Assembly (NCBI RefSeq): GCF_036588685.1
Contig: NC_086378.1
Location: 18,701,578 to 18,765,577 of the forward strand
Direction: 5' to 3'
Length of the DNA: 64,000 bases
Origin: Mytilus trossulus
Taxonomy: Eukaryota > Mollusca > Bivalvia > Mytilida > Mytilidae
This document shows positions 1 to 13,320 of this stretch, piece after piece; position 1 is the stretch's first letter, and each line of letters starts with the position of its first letter. The notes under the pieces were generated by a model. The model worked only from the letters and a program-made list of their open reading frames with translations. It had not been told where the DNA came from and searched no databases. Position numbers and translations under genes: made by a program.

Positions 1-2449
1 ACAACTTTAACAACTTTTCATTTTATTTTTTCAAATCAAAATAATTCAATGTCGTAGTTTCATAGTTTCAAAAAGAGAGAAACAGTTATGATTGAATTTG
101 TCAAAACGCTTAATAAGTTTTTTTTCTTTTCTTTTAATTTATTAAACATGTTAAAGATAATATCAATATATATCTATAGCAAATTAAAAAAAAAAATAGT
201 ACAAAACTTTTCATTCAGGAAGAAGAATAAGAAGAGAGTTAACATATCTACTGACAAAAGTAGCACAACGTTGTGCAGCAAAGCAGGCGTGTTAGGAAAG
301 CAAACAGATGTAATATTTGAATGTCTTAGATATGCTGTTTATGATTTATAACTAAAGATTACGAATAGCATAATTTTATCCCATTTAACAACATGCACAA
401 TAATAAAACATTTAATGTTTTACAATTTGTGGAATAATTACGCAATTCATTTTGTTAATTGCTTCAAAATTGAACTGAATTGAATTAAACTTGTTGTAGA
501 TATATTGTCCCTTGAATAAATGTAATAACGAGAGATGTTCGGTAATAATTTTATAAAGAGCGATATGGCAAATAGTTGATTAAAAGTAAGATACATCGAT
601 TTTAGGCATTCTGTGACTTTGAGATGTAACGCAGATAATTTATCAACAGAGCATTCAACAATAATTCTGGTTGAAGAAGAGAAGAAAATTTAATTAGTGG
701 CCAGAATAACATGTTCAAATTGACGACGTGTAAAGAAAAGTATTGACGATACGTAGAAATTGGACATTTGGGAGAATATAATTAGCATTGATTACTTCAG
801 CTGTTTGATTTTGCGTACCAGATCTTCCCGAAAGACTTCGAACAGTACTGATAACAAATTTGGTAATGGAGGTTTGGAAGGTGATTAGATTATCGCTATT
901 GGTGCCAAGACGCAGGGGCCAGGTGCTAACGTTTGACGGACTAGATAGCTATCCGTCATGTATTAAACAAACAGTTATTATTTAATTACATAATTTTCTC
1001 ATTTACATTATTAACTGAAATACGATTTTATTCCTCACATTTATGGTGTCCCACGCGAGTCACTTAGCAAGTATAAAGTTTCATTAGACTAATTTGGAAC
1101 AATTAAGCGCATGGATGAACTATGGTGATGTGACGTTATTTGCGTTATTTGAAAATCTAATAAGATCACTATGATGTTTCACCCGATATAGCTCGGGAAA
1201 AGATAAAAATAATTTTACTATGGAATTGTTCTCTTTGCATTTTTCAGCACAACTAGACTGATTGGTCATAATGAATTTATAACAATCTAGTTACTAATAA
1301 AATAAGAGAAATTTAACCATTTGACAACTTTTGCGGGTAATTAATCAAGAAAAAAAATAGAAGCCTTTTGCATCACACTTTACGTTCCCTCTCTACAAAC
1401 AAAATGTATAAAAAGACCAAATAATAGAATAATCAGAATTATATTAATGTTTAATTTGGCGGTCAAACTGCTGCCTAAAGAACTTTAATGTTTGTTATTT
1501 CTGACTTGGTACAGTCATTTTCAAATGTAGAAATGGTGGATTGAACCTGATTTTATAGCGCTAAACCTCTCACTTGTATGCACTTTTGTTTATGGAACGG
1601 GGCTAGTGCAGTTTTCAATTTGTTTGTAAGTGTTGCAACGGAATGCGGTCTTCGTAAGCTGATATTAATATCATCAATCACAGATTGAAATGTATGTATG
1701 AAAACAAAAACAAAGTATTTGAAAGCGTACATTGTTTTAACATTTAAAAGGGTAAATGTGTTTTTGTTTTCAAAAGAAAGATTGCACTTCCGGTCACCTG
1801 ATTAGTTTTGGAGATTAGCACCTGTATCTTGACTTCCGTGACTTTGATGTGTATCACATTATGTACAAAGAAGAAGGAATTTGTTAAGATTTTATCAACA
1901 AGAAAATTATAAAAGTAAAACCTATGTGACCCGTAGTGTTGACACTTTCTTAAATACCTGTAAACTATCTATATTTTGACACCTGAGATAAGTTAGATTT
2001 ATGGGTTCTTTCATTACGCATTTAAATAACCACAGAACTGTGGTATCTGTAAAGCACATTTCCGTAACACGGAATATAGTCTTTCCGTATAGCAAGCATA
2101 TTGTCCATCTCCTGCTGAAATCATGATTGTACATTTCCTCAGAACATAATCCATGCAAACACATAATAATATAGGAATATACTGTTTCAAATCTAAAAGT
2201 ACAACAGAAACCATAATGTATTCATCAAGTTCCCTTTTAATAGGTAAAATATTTTTATGTTTATGAAAACCAACAACTTCGGTCTAGTACCACTTTGATA
2301 GTTTATAATATGTCCTAATATCCGTTTTCTGAAATGTTCTTGCTGGTGACTCATCAATTTACCAAACCACCACCAAGGCGATTTATGTTCCTGACTTCTG
2401 ACAAAAAGCAAATATTAAAATATGTCTACGTTCATTTGAATTACAAACT

Positions 2450-2650
2450 GTCTGACCAAAACAAACATTTAAGACATAGAGAGAAGACACTACAGGGATA
2501 ACCAAAACCAAAAGTCCCGAACAAACATGCAATACAACATCAATATGAAAAACATTTGAAATCGAGTGTCAACAACTAACAAAACGCAACACATATAAAA
2601 CTAAAGACGGGACACCACGAACATCAACAACACCAGAAAATTATAAGCTA
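2450..2650. repeat. Probable dispersed mussel repeat fragment
   Basis: An A- and C-rich stretch with many CAACA/ACAAC words. Its wording resembles the dispersed non-coding repeats near 3540 and 25862. No ends or target duplication were seen. The assignment rests on pattern memory and needs a repeat library search. Confidence 0.25.
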
Positions 2651-3474
2651 TGGTGCTATGGAATAGTTAGCAATTCAACAACTGAACCGTCGTGTTACTC
2701 TAATTAAAATAAGTCTCAATGATATTACAAATGTCTTGAATTATATACATCTTCCAAATTCGCGTAACATGTCGAATAGGTTTTTTTGCTACCTCATTAT
2801 ATTAAAATTATAGTAACATTTTAAAGCAAATTGTATTGACTGTATTTGAAATGCACGAGTTCATAAAATTTAAATTAAAATTATTTTTTTTTCGACACAA
2901 CTTTCTACAAACAAAATATGCGTTATATATTAAAGTTGCGTGTATATTTCAATTTGACACCTACATCGTGAGCTGCCAAACACTGATTGACCGAAGATCT
3001 TATGAAAGGCACAAGGTCATGTCATCACTAAAACATCTGTATGATTCAGAAATTAGATTAGATTAACTTATAAAGTACCAGGTACAACATTCTGACATAA
3101 CTAAGAGTCTTTTATATTGGAGGTAATTTTCAACATTATTAAAGTCAGTGTTGACTTGTAATGACGATTGATTGATTTGTTTTAATTGTTATTGGAAAGT
3201 TGGTATGAATGAATATTATATATACTAGTATTTTCATATAGTCAAACGGAAAAGAACAACAATCGTAGAAAGGAGAAAGTATGATGAGGCAGTTTTTGAG
3301 ACCCTTGTTTTAAGACCCTTGAATTAAAAAATGAAACTCACAAATTTGAGACGACAAATTTGACAATAGATATCAATGAAGCTTGACAAATTTTGATCAA
3401 ATTCAGATGTGACAGAGGCGTAAATGATGAACACAATAATATTCTCCCTAAATATCGGTTCATTTTTTTTTAGA

Positions 3475-3635
3475 TCACAGTACAGTGTTCACCAAAGAAC
3501 AAAACTAATACCGCTTAGCAAGCAAAGTCCCGACATGACCATGTTAACGATTCCAAACGGCCTAATTTATTTTCAAAACAACAAACGGGAAACAAATATG
3601 AAGTTACAACATAACGACAACCATTGAATTACATA
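3475..3635. repeat. Dispersed repeat fragment (AACGGCCTAATTTA family)
   Basis: Contains the words AACGGCCTAATTTA and ACGACAACCATTGAATTACA, which I recall as a frequent interspersed repeat in Mytilus DNA. A related scrap, with ACAACCACTGAATAACAGGC, lies at about 25862-25905. The stretch is non-coding and the element class is unknown. Confidence 0.4.
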
Positions 3636-5326
3636 CATGAAGTTCGTTTTACCTCGAACATCAATGGACCGACGTTTTAGCTAAGAAAATACACCTCAAA
3701 ATTAACCATCAGTAGTTTATATAGGGGCCATAATTGAAAAAAATCTTTTTTTTCTTCTGTGCAATATTTGATTGACGATTGTACAATTTTATTCTTTTTG
3801 GATTCATGATGTTGTTTGTAGAGCCAATGCTATTCTTGTATTTTAAGCCGTTACTTGGTATTCCCATTTTTGGCAGATTCGTAATCGGACTACCAAAACC
3901 TGGTATACATATGTAATAAAATCTCAACTTATTAAACAGCAATCTTTGGTTTAAATTATAAATTCGTAGTTATCAATCTCAATACAACGAATAGACTTTT
4001 ACGCGGTTCAAGGGATATCTTAATCAATCAATACAGGACCGATAACTGTGTAAACAGGGTGAAATAGGTTATGATGTGTATAATGCAAAAAAGATACACA
4101 GTTTTAATGGTTGAGAAACTTTGAATACGTCGTTTTAAAATTGTATAATTATATGCTTTGTATGATCCATTATTATCTAAATCATTTGTATTCGTCTGTA
4201 TGTTATCAATTCATTCATATCTAGAAGTTTAAAATTCTTGCATTTGTTTATACTGTACATTAAATATTTTTATAACGTACTAACTCTAATTCATACACCA
4301 TTTTACTTGTGGATGGTTGTTTTTACAAGGGATGGTAGTTAATGTTTGTACACCATATCAAGATCATAAAAATAAAAAGCACCATACCAACTATCTAAGT
4401 AAAAGCCCTCATATTATGGAAGTTGATATTTATTTTACTCAAAGTTATCTTTTAAGCCGTTGTGAATTTAATGTTTTCTTCCTAACACTGGTTGTCTTGA
4501 ACTCGACTGACTCAAAATTTGGGACGAGTCGAAATGTACATATGGTCCTGTGTTATAAAGACTGTTATCAATTTGAGGAAAGGTTTTGGAAGTACATTTT
4601 GATTGTTTAATGTGTTTGATAAGTTTTTTTCATTAGTGAAAATATTTATCATACTTATTACATGTGACCGCTGAAGGATAACGAATCTTAGATTGAGATT
4701 TTTGGTATAAAGCCTGCTCTATAGGACATCTGCTTTAGGAATAAAGTGTAAAACAACCAAATTTCACATTTTTACATATCACATTTATTGCTATTTATTA
4801 TCAACAATACTGAACTTCTAACACATTAAATTAATTACACATATAAATTTATATTTCAAAAGCACCATTTGAAAACAATTGTTTTTCATCACAAATATAA
4901 GTTAAGTTCAAGTGTATTATGCCAATAATCTTTGGGCTAATATATGCAGCATTTCAGAACTTGCAGTCACTGAAAGCTTGCATACAATTCTTTACTAACA
5001 TATCAAATAGATAATGTCAAAAATCTAAAACTGCCTTGAAACAGTGAGTCGAATAGATTATTTTAAGAAGTTAATCTACCGTCCATAAGACAACTTTGGA
5101 ATTAAGGTGTATTTTCTTCTAACCAAATGCTTTGACCATGCCACATATAGAATAATCTATCATGGTATAAATTGGTTGCTCGAACTGTTTGTTTTGACTG
5201 ATTGCTACTTGTTCAATCAAGGACGAAACCAGCATCCAAGATTGAAGCATCGGAATGCTCAGACTGTGACCGATCTATGTATACGGTTGTCGTACGTGGA
5301 GACCTAAATGTTAACTTTTGGGAGTC

Positions 5327-8300
5327 TCAAACATGTCCCGATTTTGACAGATAAGGATGGTAGCGGTACATGTGACTTGAATGAAGACTAGATGGCGGTG
5401 ACGACTGTAAAGAGTTTCGGATTATATTGCTTCTGATTATTGCTTCATGTTCACTGGTCATTTGTTGTCCGTTTATTAAGACACTGTTATAACTGGGTAT
5501 CATTCGTGAGTCCAAAGTATGGAGAGGTAAACCTGGTAGCATGGCATTTGATGTTGGCATCATTCCAAATGGGAACATACCATCTGAAATAGAAAGAGGA
5601 TCGTGAGTGGAAAGCGCATAAAATATCATAATAAATTTTGTTGTACAATATTCTACTAAAAAATCTACTTTTTTATCATTCAAATTAGCTGTCATATTTA
5701 ATTGAACTACAATAAATGTATTGAACAGTATAAATGAGCAACATCTTATGTCAGATGTCTATATAGAACACATTAAGATAGATTTAGATAACTTACCTCT
5801 TGATAAAAATGTGTCTCTATATTTCAAAGTGTCTTCGTCAATTGGGAAAGGAAAAGGTACTCTAGGAAATCCATGCTTGTTCAACAAATTTTCCATTGTT
5901 TCCCTGCAAAATAATGTTATATAATATAAGAAACCATATCAATAACAAAATATGATAACTTGATAAATAATTATAGTAATGAGTTGTTGGATTGCTGTCT
6001 TTTTGATACCATTGGTTTATGAATTAACTCAAATCAACAGAGCACAACAACAACAAATTATAAAACTGAGTGACGTCAAAGATATAGTCAACTAAGATGC
6101 AAATAATTGTTGGTACATATAGTTCATCATACCTCCCTTAAGACAAAAGAAATTTTTCAGCATCTATTTTTTTTTGTTTCTCGAATAATCTTGCAACAAA
6201 ATTCATTAATTCTTTTATGTTATGTTATTTACCTTTCAATATCACTGAGTCGACTGGAATCTCTAAATCCTTTGGCAAATGGATTACTCTCAATCTTAAG
6301 CTTAGTTATCTGAAAGAAAATCAAACCGTGAGTAAAATTTGTTATGCTATCGTTTGCAAGAAGGGTAGAAAATGATTCCGACCACACAAATTTCTGACAT
6401 CAATATGGCGTACGTGGTTATCACAGAACCGTAACAAATTATTACTAGACTGGGTGTCGAATATGTTTAACTGACCCTGAAAAAAACAGGGCACTATCGT
6501 CTTTCAGGCTTACAGTGATTAAGTTATAATAAGATTCTTATCACCGAATCAAAGTAACAAAAACGTTTTAACAAAATTAAGGGATATATTTACTTCCTAT
6601 ATAGTATGGCAGTTAGCAGACGTATGAAACATAAGATGACGTCAGGTTTCGGATGTCTCGTCATTTCTTTAACTCTCACGTGTTTTTTTGTTGTAATTGC
6701 GTGATTAAGTGATTTTATTTGTATTATTTACTGTCAGAAATTCACCTCTGTACCATTGTGGTTGATTTACTTGGCAGTAAACAGATACTGTATATCACCA
6801 AATTAAGACCCAGGCAGCGGAAGAGATAAAGAACAACAAAATCACAATGTTCAATAAACACTATATATTGTCTATTTTCAAAACTCTTTACAATGGAAAA
6901 TGAATTAATTAAGAAATAAGATAACTTTCATGTGAAAGTGCAAGATCATTTTATCAGCATGACATGTTTACAAATTGGCACATTTGGCATATTATGAAAA
7001 TTATTATTTAGTTCTTAAGTATTGTCTACTTACCAGTTGATTTTGATAGGCTGTTACCCCAATGAACACAGTTTCAGGGAAAACAAATGTCCTATATTCT
7101 TCATTTTCAAGGTCATTTACGGAACTCTTGTCGTCTGGTTGACGTTTCACTATATGAAGGCGTGGTTGGTATTTGTGCATTGAATTCAAGATAATCTGAA
7201 AACAGAAAGTAAGATTTTATGAGATGAAATTTCCCAGCTAAATGGATATTGTTGAACAAAAAGTATTGCAATTTTATTTGAAACCCTGTATTACTCCGAG
7301 GTACAAATCAACAAGCTAGTTCTCATATAATTATTACATTATTACTAAAAGTAAATTAAAAAAAAATGTAAATTACCTGTCCATTTTTATCCATAAGATT
7401 GTTTGTGAGCTTTAGTTTCTCAAAAGAAATTGTTTGTTTCTGCAACTGTTGACCGGAAAATGGTCCATCTGGATGAGAACAAAGCCTTGTGGGTAATGGT
7501 GGGTCAGCTTTTCCCGCCACTAACCAAGATGATCTGTGATAAGCATATCTGTATCTTTTGTTGTCTATTGGTACTATATCTAACAATATGACGTAGTTAG
7601 CATCTGCTTCTAAACCAGAGAATGATGCCCTTACCGTTGGAAACATACGTCTGAAAGGAAAACAACGTATAATTTACATGGTTTAATCAAAACCAATGGC
7701 CACAATAAAACAGAACAATGGTGACTTAAATTCAGTGACAAACTGTTCATTGCATTGAAATTCAAAATCTAGAAATAAGCAAGAATCTGGTAAAAATGTG
7801 TTCATTTTGTTCAGGAATTTCAAATAAAATACCCTGACATTTGCAGGCGTGTTGCGGCGAACTGGGGCCGTGTCAACGAAGCTGTCCTAGGACTAAGACA
7901 TGTCTTAGGATGGTCTTAAGACACGTCTTAGTCCTAAGTCGGGTTAACGAAAGTCTCCTAAAATAAGATATGTCCTAAACTTGGTCCTAAAGTTAGGATA
8001 TACAATTAGGTGTCTTAGGATAGTCCTAAAGGTTACATCGTACTAAAACGTAATAAAAACAACAAATATGGCATAAACTCAATACTAAAAATTACTAATA
8101 CAATATTAAACTATCATTAGATAAAATTAATTTAAAAAAAATATTGTTTAATGTTTGTTAAAGATTTAGTTGTATTATATTAAATTATCATGTTCGTGCT
8201 GCCTTTTTTGAAGCCTAAACAATACTATTATCATAAGCAACAAATATTTTAAATAATTAAAATATGGGGAAAAGTTTGCTTCTTTTTTTTGTTACCTTAT

Positions 8301-11300
8301 CCTGATTCGATACATGTAATGAAATCGAGTGGACCTAAGGACAAAACTAGTTTATGTACTAAAATTGCAGCACGAATATTACCATTTACTTTTGTTTTCG
8401 TATTAAATTAATTTATATCTTTTATTACATTTAATTACGTATTTATTCGTTTTCCGTAAAAACTTTTAACCTTTAATTTTGCGTTAATTGTTTTCTATAT
8501 AAGAGTCATCCTTCCTCTCTTTACATATAGGTTCTAAAATACAATTCAATCTATGTCATACAAATCTCTAAATATATTTTCAATTAAATAAATGTGTTAG
8601 GATGGTTCTAGGACCATCGTAGTTAGGACAGTCTTAAGACAGCTTTGTTTTACATCCTAAGACATGTCTCAGACACGTCCTAAGACCATCCTAAATAATG
8701 TCCTAAGACCTATCTTAGGACATATCCTAGGATACTTTCATTGACACGGCCCCAGCTGGTGTTTATTTGTTGAGAGACATTAATGAGCATGTAAAAATTA
8801 AAATCCTCTATTAGAACCATATTAGATTATAATCATAAACACCAAACTGTCACTTATTCCGTGCCTTTTTCAGTTCTAATGATTTTTCATCACGCTTGGA
8901 ATAATAATATATGACCTTATGTGGGCAAGAGTCAACAACGGCTCTGTTGCTTTCAACCTTATCAATAGAATAGTAACATATATCTTATTGCTGTTTTGCG
9001 TGCTCCACCTCGTTTCTATTTTGTGGTAATTCGTAAATTATGGGTTTTAGTTATTTCCCGACGTTTTCAGTAGTAAAGGGACTCAGATTAACCTTGTTTC
9101 ACGTTTCAGTGTTTAGAGATATAGAAACAGATTACACGCTACACTTACAATATAAATTTGAAGTTTACACCACAAGTAATAGTTTTTGTTTAGTAAAACC
9201 GTATCGTATGTCACAGAATAGGGTCATTTTACCATTTTGCATTCAGTGGTGAAATGTTGAACTTTAAGATAATAAGTTTAACTTTTCCTCATTTGGACAG
9301 GTGGTAGGATAGTCAAATATACACCAATTTAGGTGAAATTGTATCACTTATTTTAATCTTTTCTTTCTAATATAGTGATAAGTACTTATTTTTTTTTATT
9401 AATTTATTATTTGACTAATTTGTTATAAGTATTTCAATACTGCAATTTTTTGAAACTTTACTTATGACTAATTTGCTTTGTCATGTTGAATAAAAATGTA
9501 TCATTTTTATACTTATGTCCAGTGTTAAATCATTTGAAGTACAGAAATATGATCATAAGCACAAACATTATTGATAAATGAATTGTTGAATTGATTGAAG
9601 CTTTGAACAAAGTCTGAATCCATATAAAATAAAACTTTTATGAAAAATACAACACGAACAACAAAAGTTACTTTCTTGAGTCATATTGACAATTGCATAA
9701 TTTAACCTATTTGGTCAACATTTTATTCTATGTTAATTTCATGTCAATTGCTGTTAAGCCTTTTTGTGAATAATGAATATACAAATCGTTGTCTCACTAC
9801 TCATTGAGAAAATATGTACCCGTTAAGTTTTGTTGCCCATTAACTTGATCCCCACACAATAGATTGTCCCTCGGGGGATGAGCAGGCACCAAGTGATGAA
9901 GCTGAAGTCTATCGGACGAAAGGTAAGGGGTGGGAACCTCTCAGCCCATTAACACATTTAATCATCGTTTAATTCTCTTCTTTAATCAAGTTTCAATGTA
10001 AGTTGCGGGCTATTAAGAAATTGGAAAGTAAACAAGGCGTCTGGTAGACCATAAATGTAATTTTTATCATGTTAAGGATTAAATAAGGAAATGGCTTATA
10101 ATTTGACATAAATCATTAATAGTAGATGTTTCTCACGGTCAAGACGGTTCCATCTCAAACAGCAACATCAAAGTTGGCATACCTTTCAGAAATACCTTGA
10201 CTTCTAAAGGTAGAGCTAATTGAATAGGTATTGGTTTGAACGGTGATGACTAATTTTAATTCAAAGTGTTAACGGGTTCTAATCTTTTTAAGGTTTTGTT
10301 CTTATGGTTGATATTCATCAGTTTAATCAGGAATTCTACAGAAAATCATCTAGCCTGAACAAGTGTTGATGTGACACATTAAAAAGATAATATCTGCAAT
10401 TAATTGATCTTCGTATACCGTTATTTAGCTTTTTCATATAAAAAAATATAATTTCAGTCGAGAAAAAATAACTTTTCAAATGCTCATTATTTTTTATTAT
10501 CACAAATAAGCGATTCATCACTTTTAATAATTAATTTAACGTCTTTGAGCGTTGGAACAAATATGTTGAAATAAATAATAAGAAAGATAAAATCTTTGAA
10601 GAATAAAAAATGTGCCGATATCAGAAGTGCGAAATCTTGCCAATCGTTAAATACGTAAAAATCATCAACACCCTATTGTAAAATTTATTGTGAAGTTTGG
10701 CATGAAATAAAAGAATTAAATAATTGTGAAGATTTTTCCGACAAAATCTTTGTTTCTTAAAGAGGGTCAAATTTTAGAGATGATAGCTAAACAATCATGT
10801 GGTGAAATAAAATGATATAAACTTAGTAGGTCTTAATTAATGATCTATTAGCGTTGATAGCTGTAGTCAGCAATGAATTGTTTAAAATGTTCAATTGTGA
10901 ACAGAAAAGATATAAATTTATTGAACCCGGTGTGGTGCTTTTAAGAAGAATGGAATATGTTGATATTATCCAAAATAATTTAATAACTATTTGCCAAGTT
11001 TTTATTTTTGTCTTGTGAAAAAATCTAGTGCGATTTATTTTGGTAACCATATTTCTTTTTAATTCTTGATACAATTTATTCATAAACATTTTTTTTTCCT
11101 ATTATGATTTAATTTTATAATAAAATTTTGATGAAATTATTATATACTATTTTGGAATTTATCATTATCTATGATTTATATAATTTTACGTTTAATATTT
11201 ATTTAAATAACGATATTTAGCATGGTCAAAAAATCAAAAATATCAAGACAATCATGACAATCTTATAAATATCGTTTTCATTATTAATAAAAAAGAAAAA

Positions 11301-12481
11301 AAAGAAAGAAAAAAAAAAAAGGAAAAACTAGGGAAAGTTAATTTAGTGTTGCCCCCAGAGTTTTCTTACTTAACACTTTATTTTTTTTTTACTGCTGAAA
11401 CATTTCAATTATTTACAAATAGTCTTGGATTTACTAAATAATTCGAACCAAATTCACTTTTGTGACTGTAATAATTCAACCAAATTCACTTTTGTGATTG
11501 TTTTATTTCAAATGAAGTATTTACCTTCCAGTTTTAGTGATGATCATTTCTGTTCCAATGTCGTTGAATTTATCCCAGAGATCTTTGGTTTCCAGACGAC
11601 ATTTTACATTTGGCAGACTACCGGTGTAAGGTTCTGGTGACAACGGTGGAGTGGTACTTGCGCGTGCTTTATAGTCTGAACTAGAATCGTCTGAGATTAT
11701 ACTCTCTGAAAAACAGTAATATTAAAATATTACTTTGTGCTTTCCTTTTTTTTTTTGTAAATTTCTGATATTATTGTCAAAAATAACAAAACCTCTTTTG
11801 TGATGTGCATACAACACACTTTATTTATTTCAATGTTTTGTATCTCAAAAAATAAATAAACTTATTAAATCATTTATTTATTGCCAAAAAACGATTGCAG
11901 GAAATTTTTACATTTCCAAAGATATATTTTTCTTATTATGACGGTTTTTAGTAGTATACTATTTGTAGATTTTGATTAAAATTAGATTATACTGTTGAAA
12001 TATTTTGTAGTCACAAATATTATATCAATATATAATGAAATAAAATTACATAAACAAAACATAAAAATATATATACAAATCTTAAACGGTGTTAAACTCA
12101 AAATCATTCAAGAAATACAATCTCAACTTAAACTAGAGAAATTGTGTATTTAATATTCACATTAAAAGTATATACAGTGTACACATACTTCTAAATATCA
12201 AACAATTAGATAAAGACAATATGACTAAAATATATAAGTGCAAGAAAAGATAAATTTTTTTTAAACTTACTTGGTGGACTATCTGCAAGAGGCGGTGTGG
12301 TTGGAAGCTCGTGATCTCTGGTTATATGCACTTCAACAATTTCACTGTCTTTCACACTTCTTTGACCAAGAATTGAATCTATAGAGAATGCATTTGCTTT
12401 TGGAGACAAATATTGTTTCTGAAGCTCAGTTCTGCAAATGTCAGTTTGGGTCTCGTCTCGAATTCTTGGTGATAAATCCAT
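5327..12481 (-). CDS. Tbx20: T-box transcription factor, Tbx20/H15/midline group (7 exons)
   Basis: DNA-binding nuclear transcription factor; Tbx20 relatives act in heart, nerve cord and mesoderm patterning. Minus-strand exons: 12481-12271, 11705-11525, 7650-7377, 7195-7034, 6309-6233, 5903-5797 and 5583-5327. All have GT donors and AG acceptors, and the phases join to 422 codons plus a TGA stop. The T-box spans about residues 106-302, with [51 protein letters not shown] and [32 protein letters not shown] and LTDIER-like SDIER favour Tbx20 over other T-box classes. At residues 32-38, FSIDSIL fits an eh1 Groucho-binding motif and matches the ANAFSI segment of Tbx20. The start is the only in-frame Met opening exon 1. 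The C-terminal 120 residues are less conserved and rich in Ser/Pro/His. Length is close to vertebrate Tbx20. The large intron 2 carries an inverted-repeat element. Confidence 0.93.
7864..8753. mobile_element. Non-autonomous terminal-inverted-repeat element (MITE-like) in T-box intron 2
   Basis: About 890 bp bounded by GGGGCCGTGTCAA on the left and its complement TTGACACGGCCCC on the right. Each end continues inward for about 150 bases of imperfect inverted repeat built from short words such as CCTAAGACATGTCTTAGG, which are themselves palindromic. The interior is AT-rich with no transposase frame. It lies entirely inside intron 2 of the T-box gene, away from splice sites. A clear target duplication was not found. 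A related half element lies near 13.2 kb. Confidence 0.75.
8754..11524. other. Remainder of T-box intron 2
   Basis: Long AT-rich intron sequence. No exon with T-box similarity was seen between exons 2 and 3. The stretch 9830-9960 is less AT-rich than its surroundings and could be a conserved regulatory block, but nothing in the sequence alone proves that. Confidence 0.4.
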
Positions 12482-13160
12482 TTCTATTATTTTGATAAAC
12501 TAAACAACAAACTTGCTTAATAAGCCGTGAATGTTCAAATACACAATTCTGTAAATTTGTTTATCCAGTTTAATGTTTCAACTTCAACAATGTCAACAAA
12601 TTATGCTAAAATGAAACCATCAAACTTAATTTATCCAAAATTCATAGAAGGAATAGAGTATTAGTTGTAAGACGCAATTTGATTGGTCGCTTTCGATGTT
12701 GAATAGAATCGTTGAGATTGTTCCACCTTAAGGCGGAGATGAAATCAATAGCCACGTGTATAACTTGCTAACTTAATTGGTTCTGTTTCTTACAAACAAA
12801 TTTAGGCACATTTCATGAATAAGAAATGTCACACACGAACTAAAATTCGTTTCATCTTTGGTGGCCGAAAAGTTGCAAATTCGCTCATTGGACATTTTCC
12901 CGTATAAACAATACTTATGCTATTTTGACACACAACTTTGCCATTTCATTTATTTACTGATAGCATATGAAATATATTGTTATTTATGAATAGAGTTTCA
13001 AGTTTCTAAGTGACTCACAAATTAAAACGATTTTATAATTGTTCTGCAGATAAATGCATGCTGTCATGCATATTTAGCAATAAAATGAATGTTTAATAAA
13101 GTATATTGTAAACTCCAGCAAGATCACAGAAAGGATAATACAACACTAAATATATTAAAT
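12482..13160. other. Upstream region of the T-box gene
   Basis: Would hold the promoter and 5' untranslated sequence of the minus-strand T-box gene. There is no convincing TATA box or initiator that could be assigned with confidence. The block at about 12670-12930 is noticeably less AT-rich than the rest, as expected of a proximal promoter. Confidence 0.3.
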
Positions 13161-13167
13161 AAAATAT

Positions 13168-13320
13168 CTGTTTATTAAACAATTGATACAATTAAATTGA
13201 AATCCACTTAGAACTATAAGATATGTCGTAAGACCATACTAAGACATGTCTTAGTCCTAAGACAGCTTCGTGAAACTGTGCCCTGTTTATTAAACAATTG
13301 ATGCAATTAAATTGAAATTA
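13168..13320. mobile_element. Half copy of the CCTAAGAC inverted-repeat element between 35 bp direct repeats
   Basis: Bases 13215-13282 contain AAGACATGTCTTAGTCCTAA followed by GACAGCTTCGTGAAACTGTG, matching one terminus of the element at 7864-8753. On each side stands a near-identical direct repeat beginning CTGTTTATTAAACAATTGAT (13168-13203 and 13283-13319). One terminus only, flanked by a long duplication, suggests excision or recombination, or repair synthesis at the insertion site. Confidence 0.6.

Larger units (their letters stand above)
1..5326. other. Non-coding flank downstream of the T-box gene
   Basis: No coding exon could be supported here. The open frames are short, have low-complexity translations and lack splice context. 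Two stretches resemble dispersed mussel repeats and are listed separately. The part nearest 5326 would hold the 3' untranslated region of the minus-strand T-box gene. On the minus strand, AATAAA hexamers fall at 4794-4799 and 4784-4789, about 530 bases past the stop, and are plausible polyadenylation signals. Confidence 0.5.

Noticed and set aside
9830-9960. Conserved enhancer in T-box intron 2
   Set aside because: The block is less AT-rich than its surroundings, but without comparison to another species this cannot be claimed.
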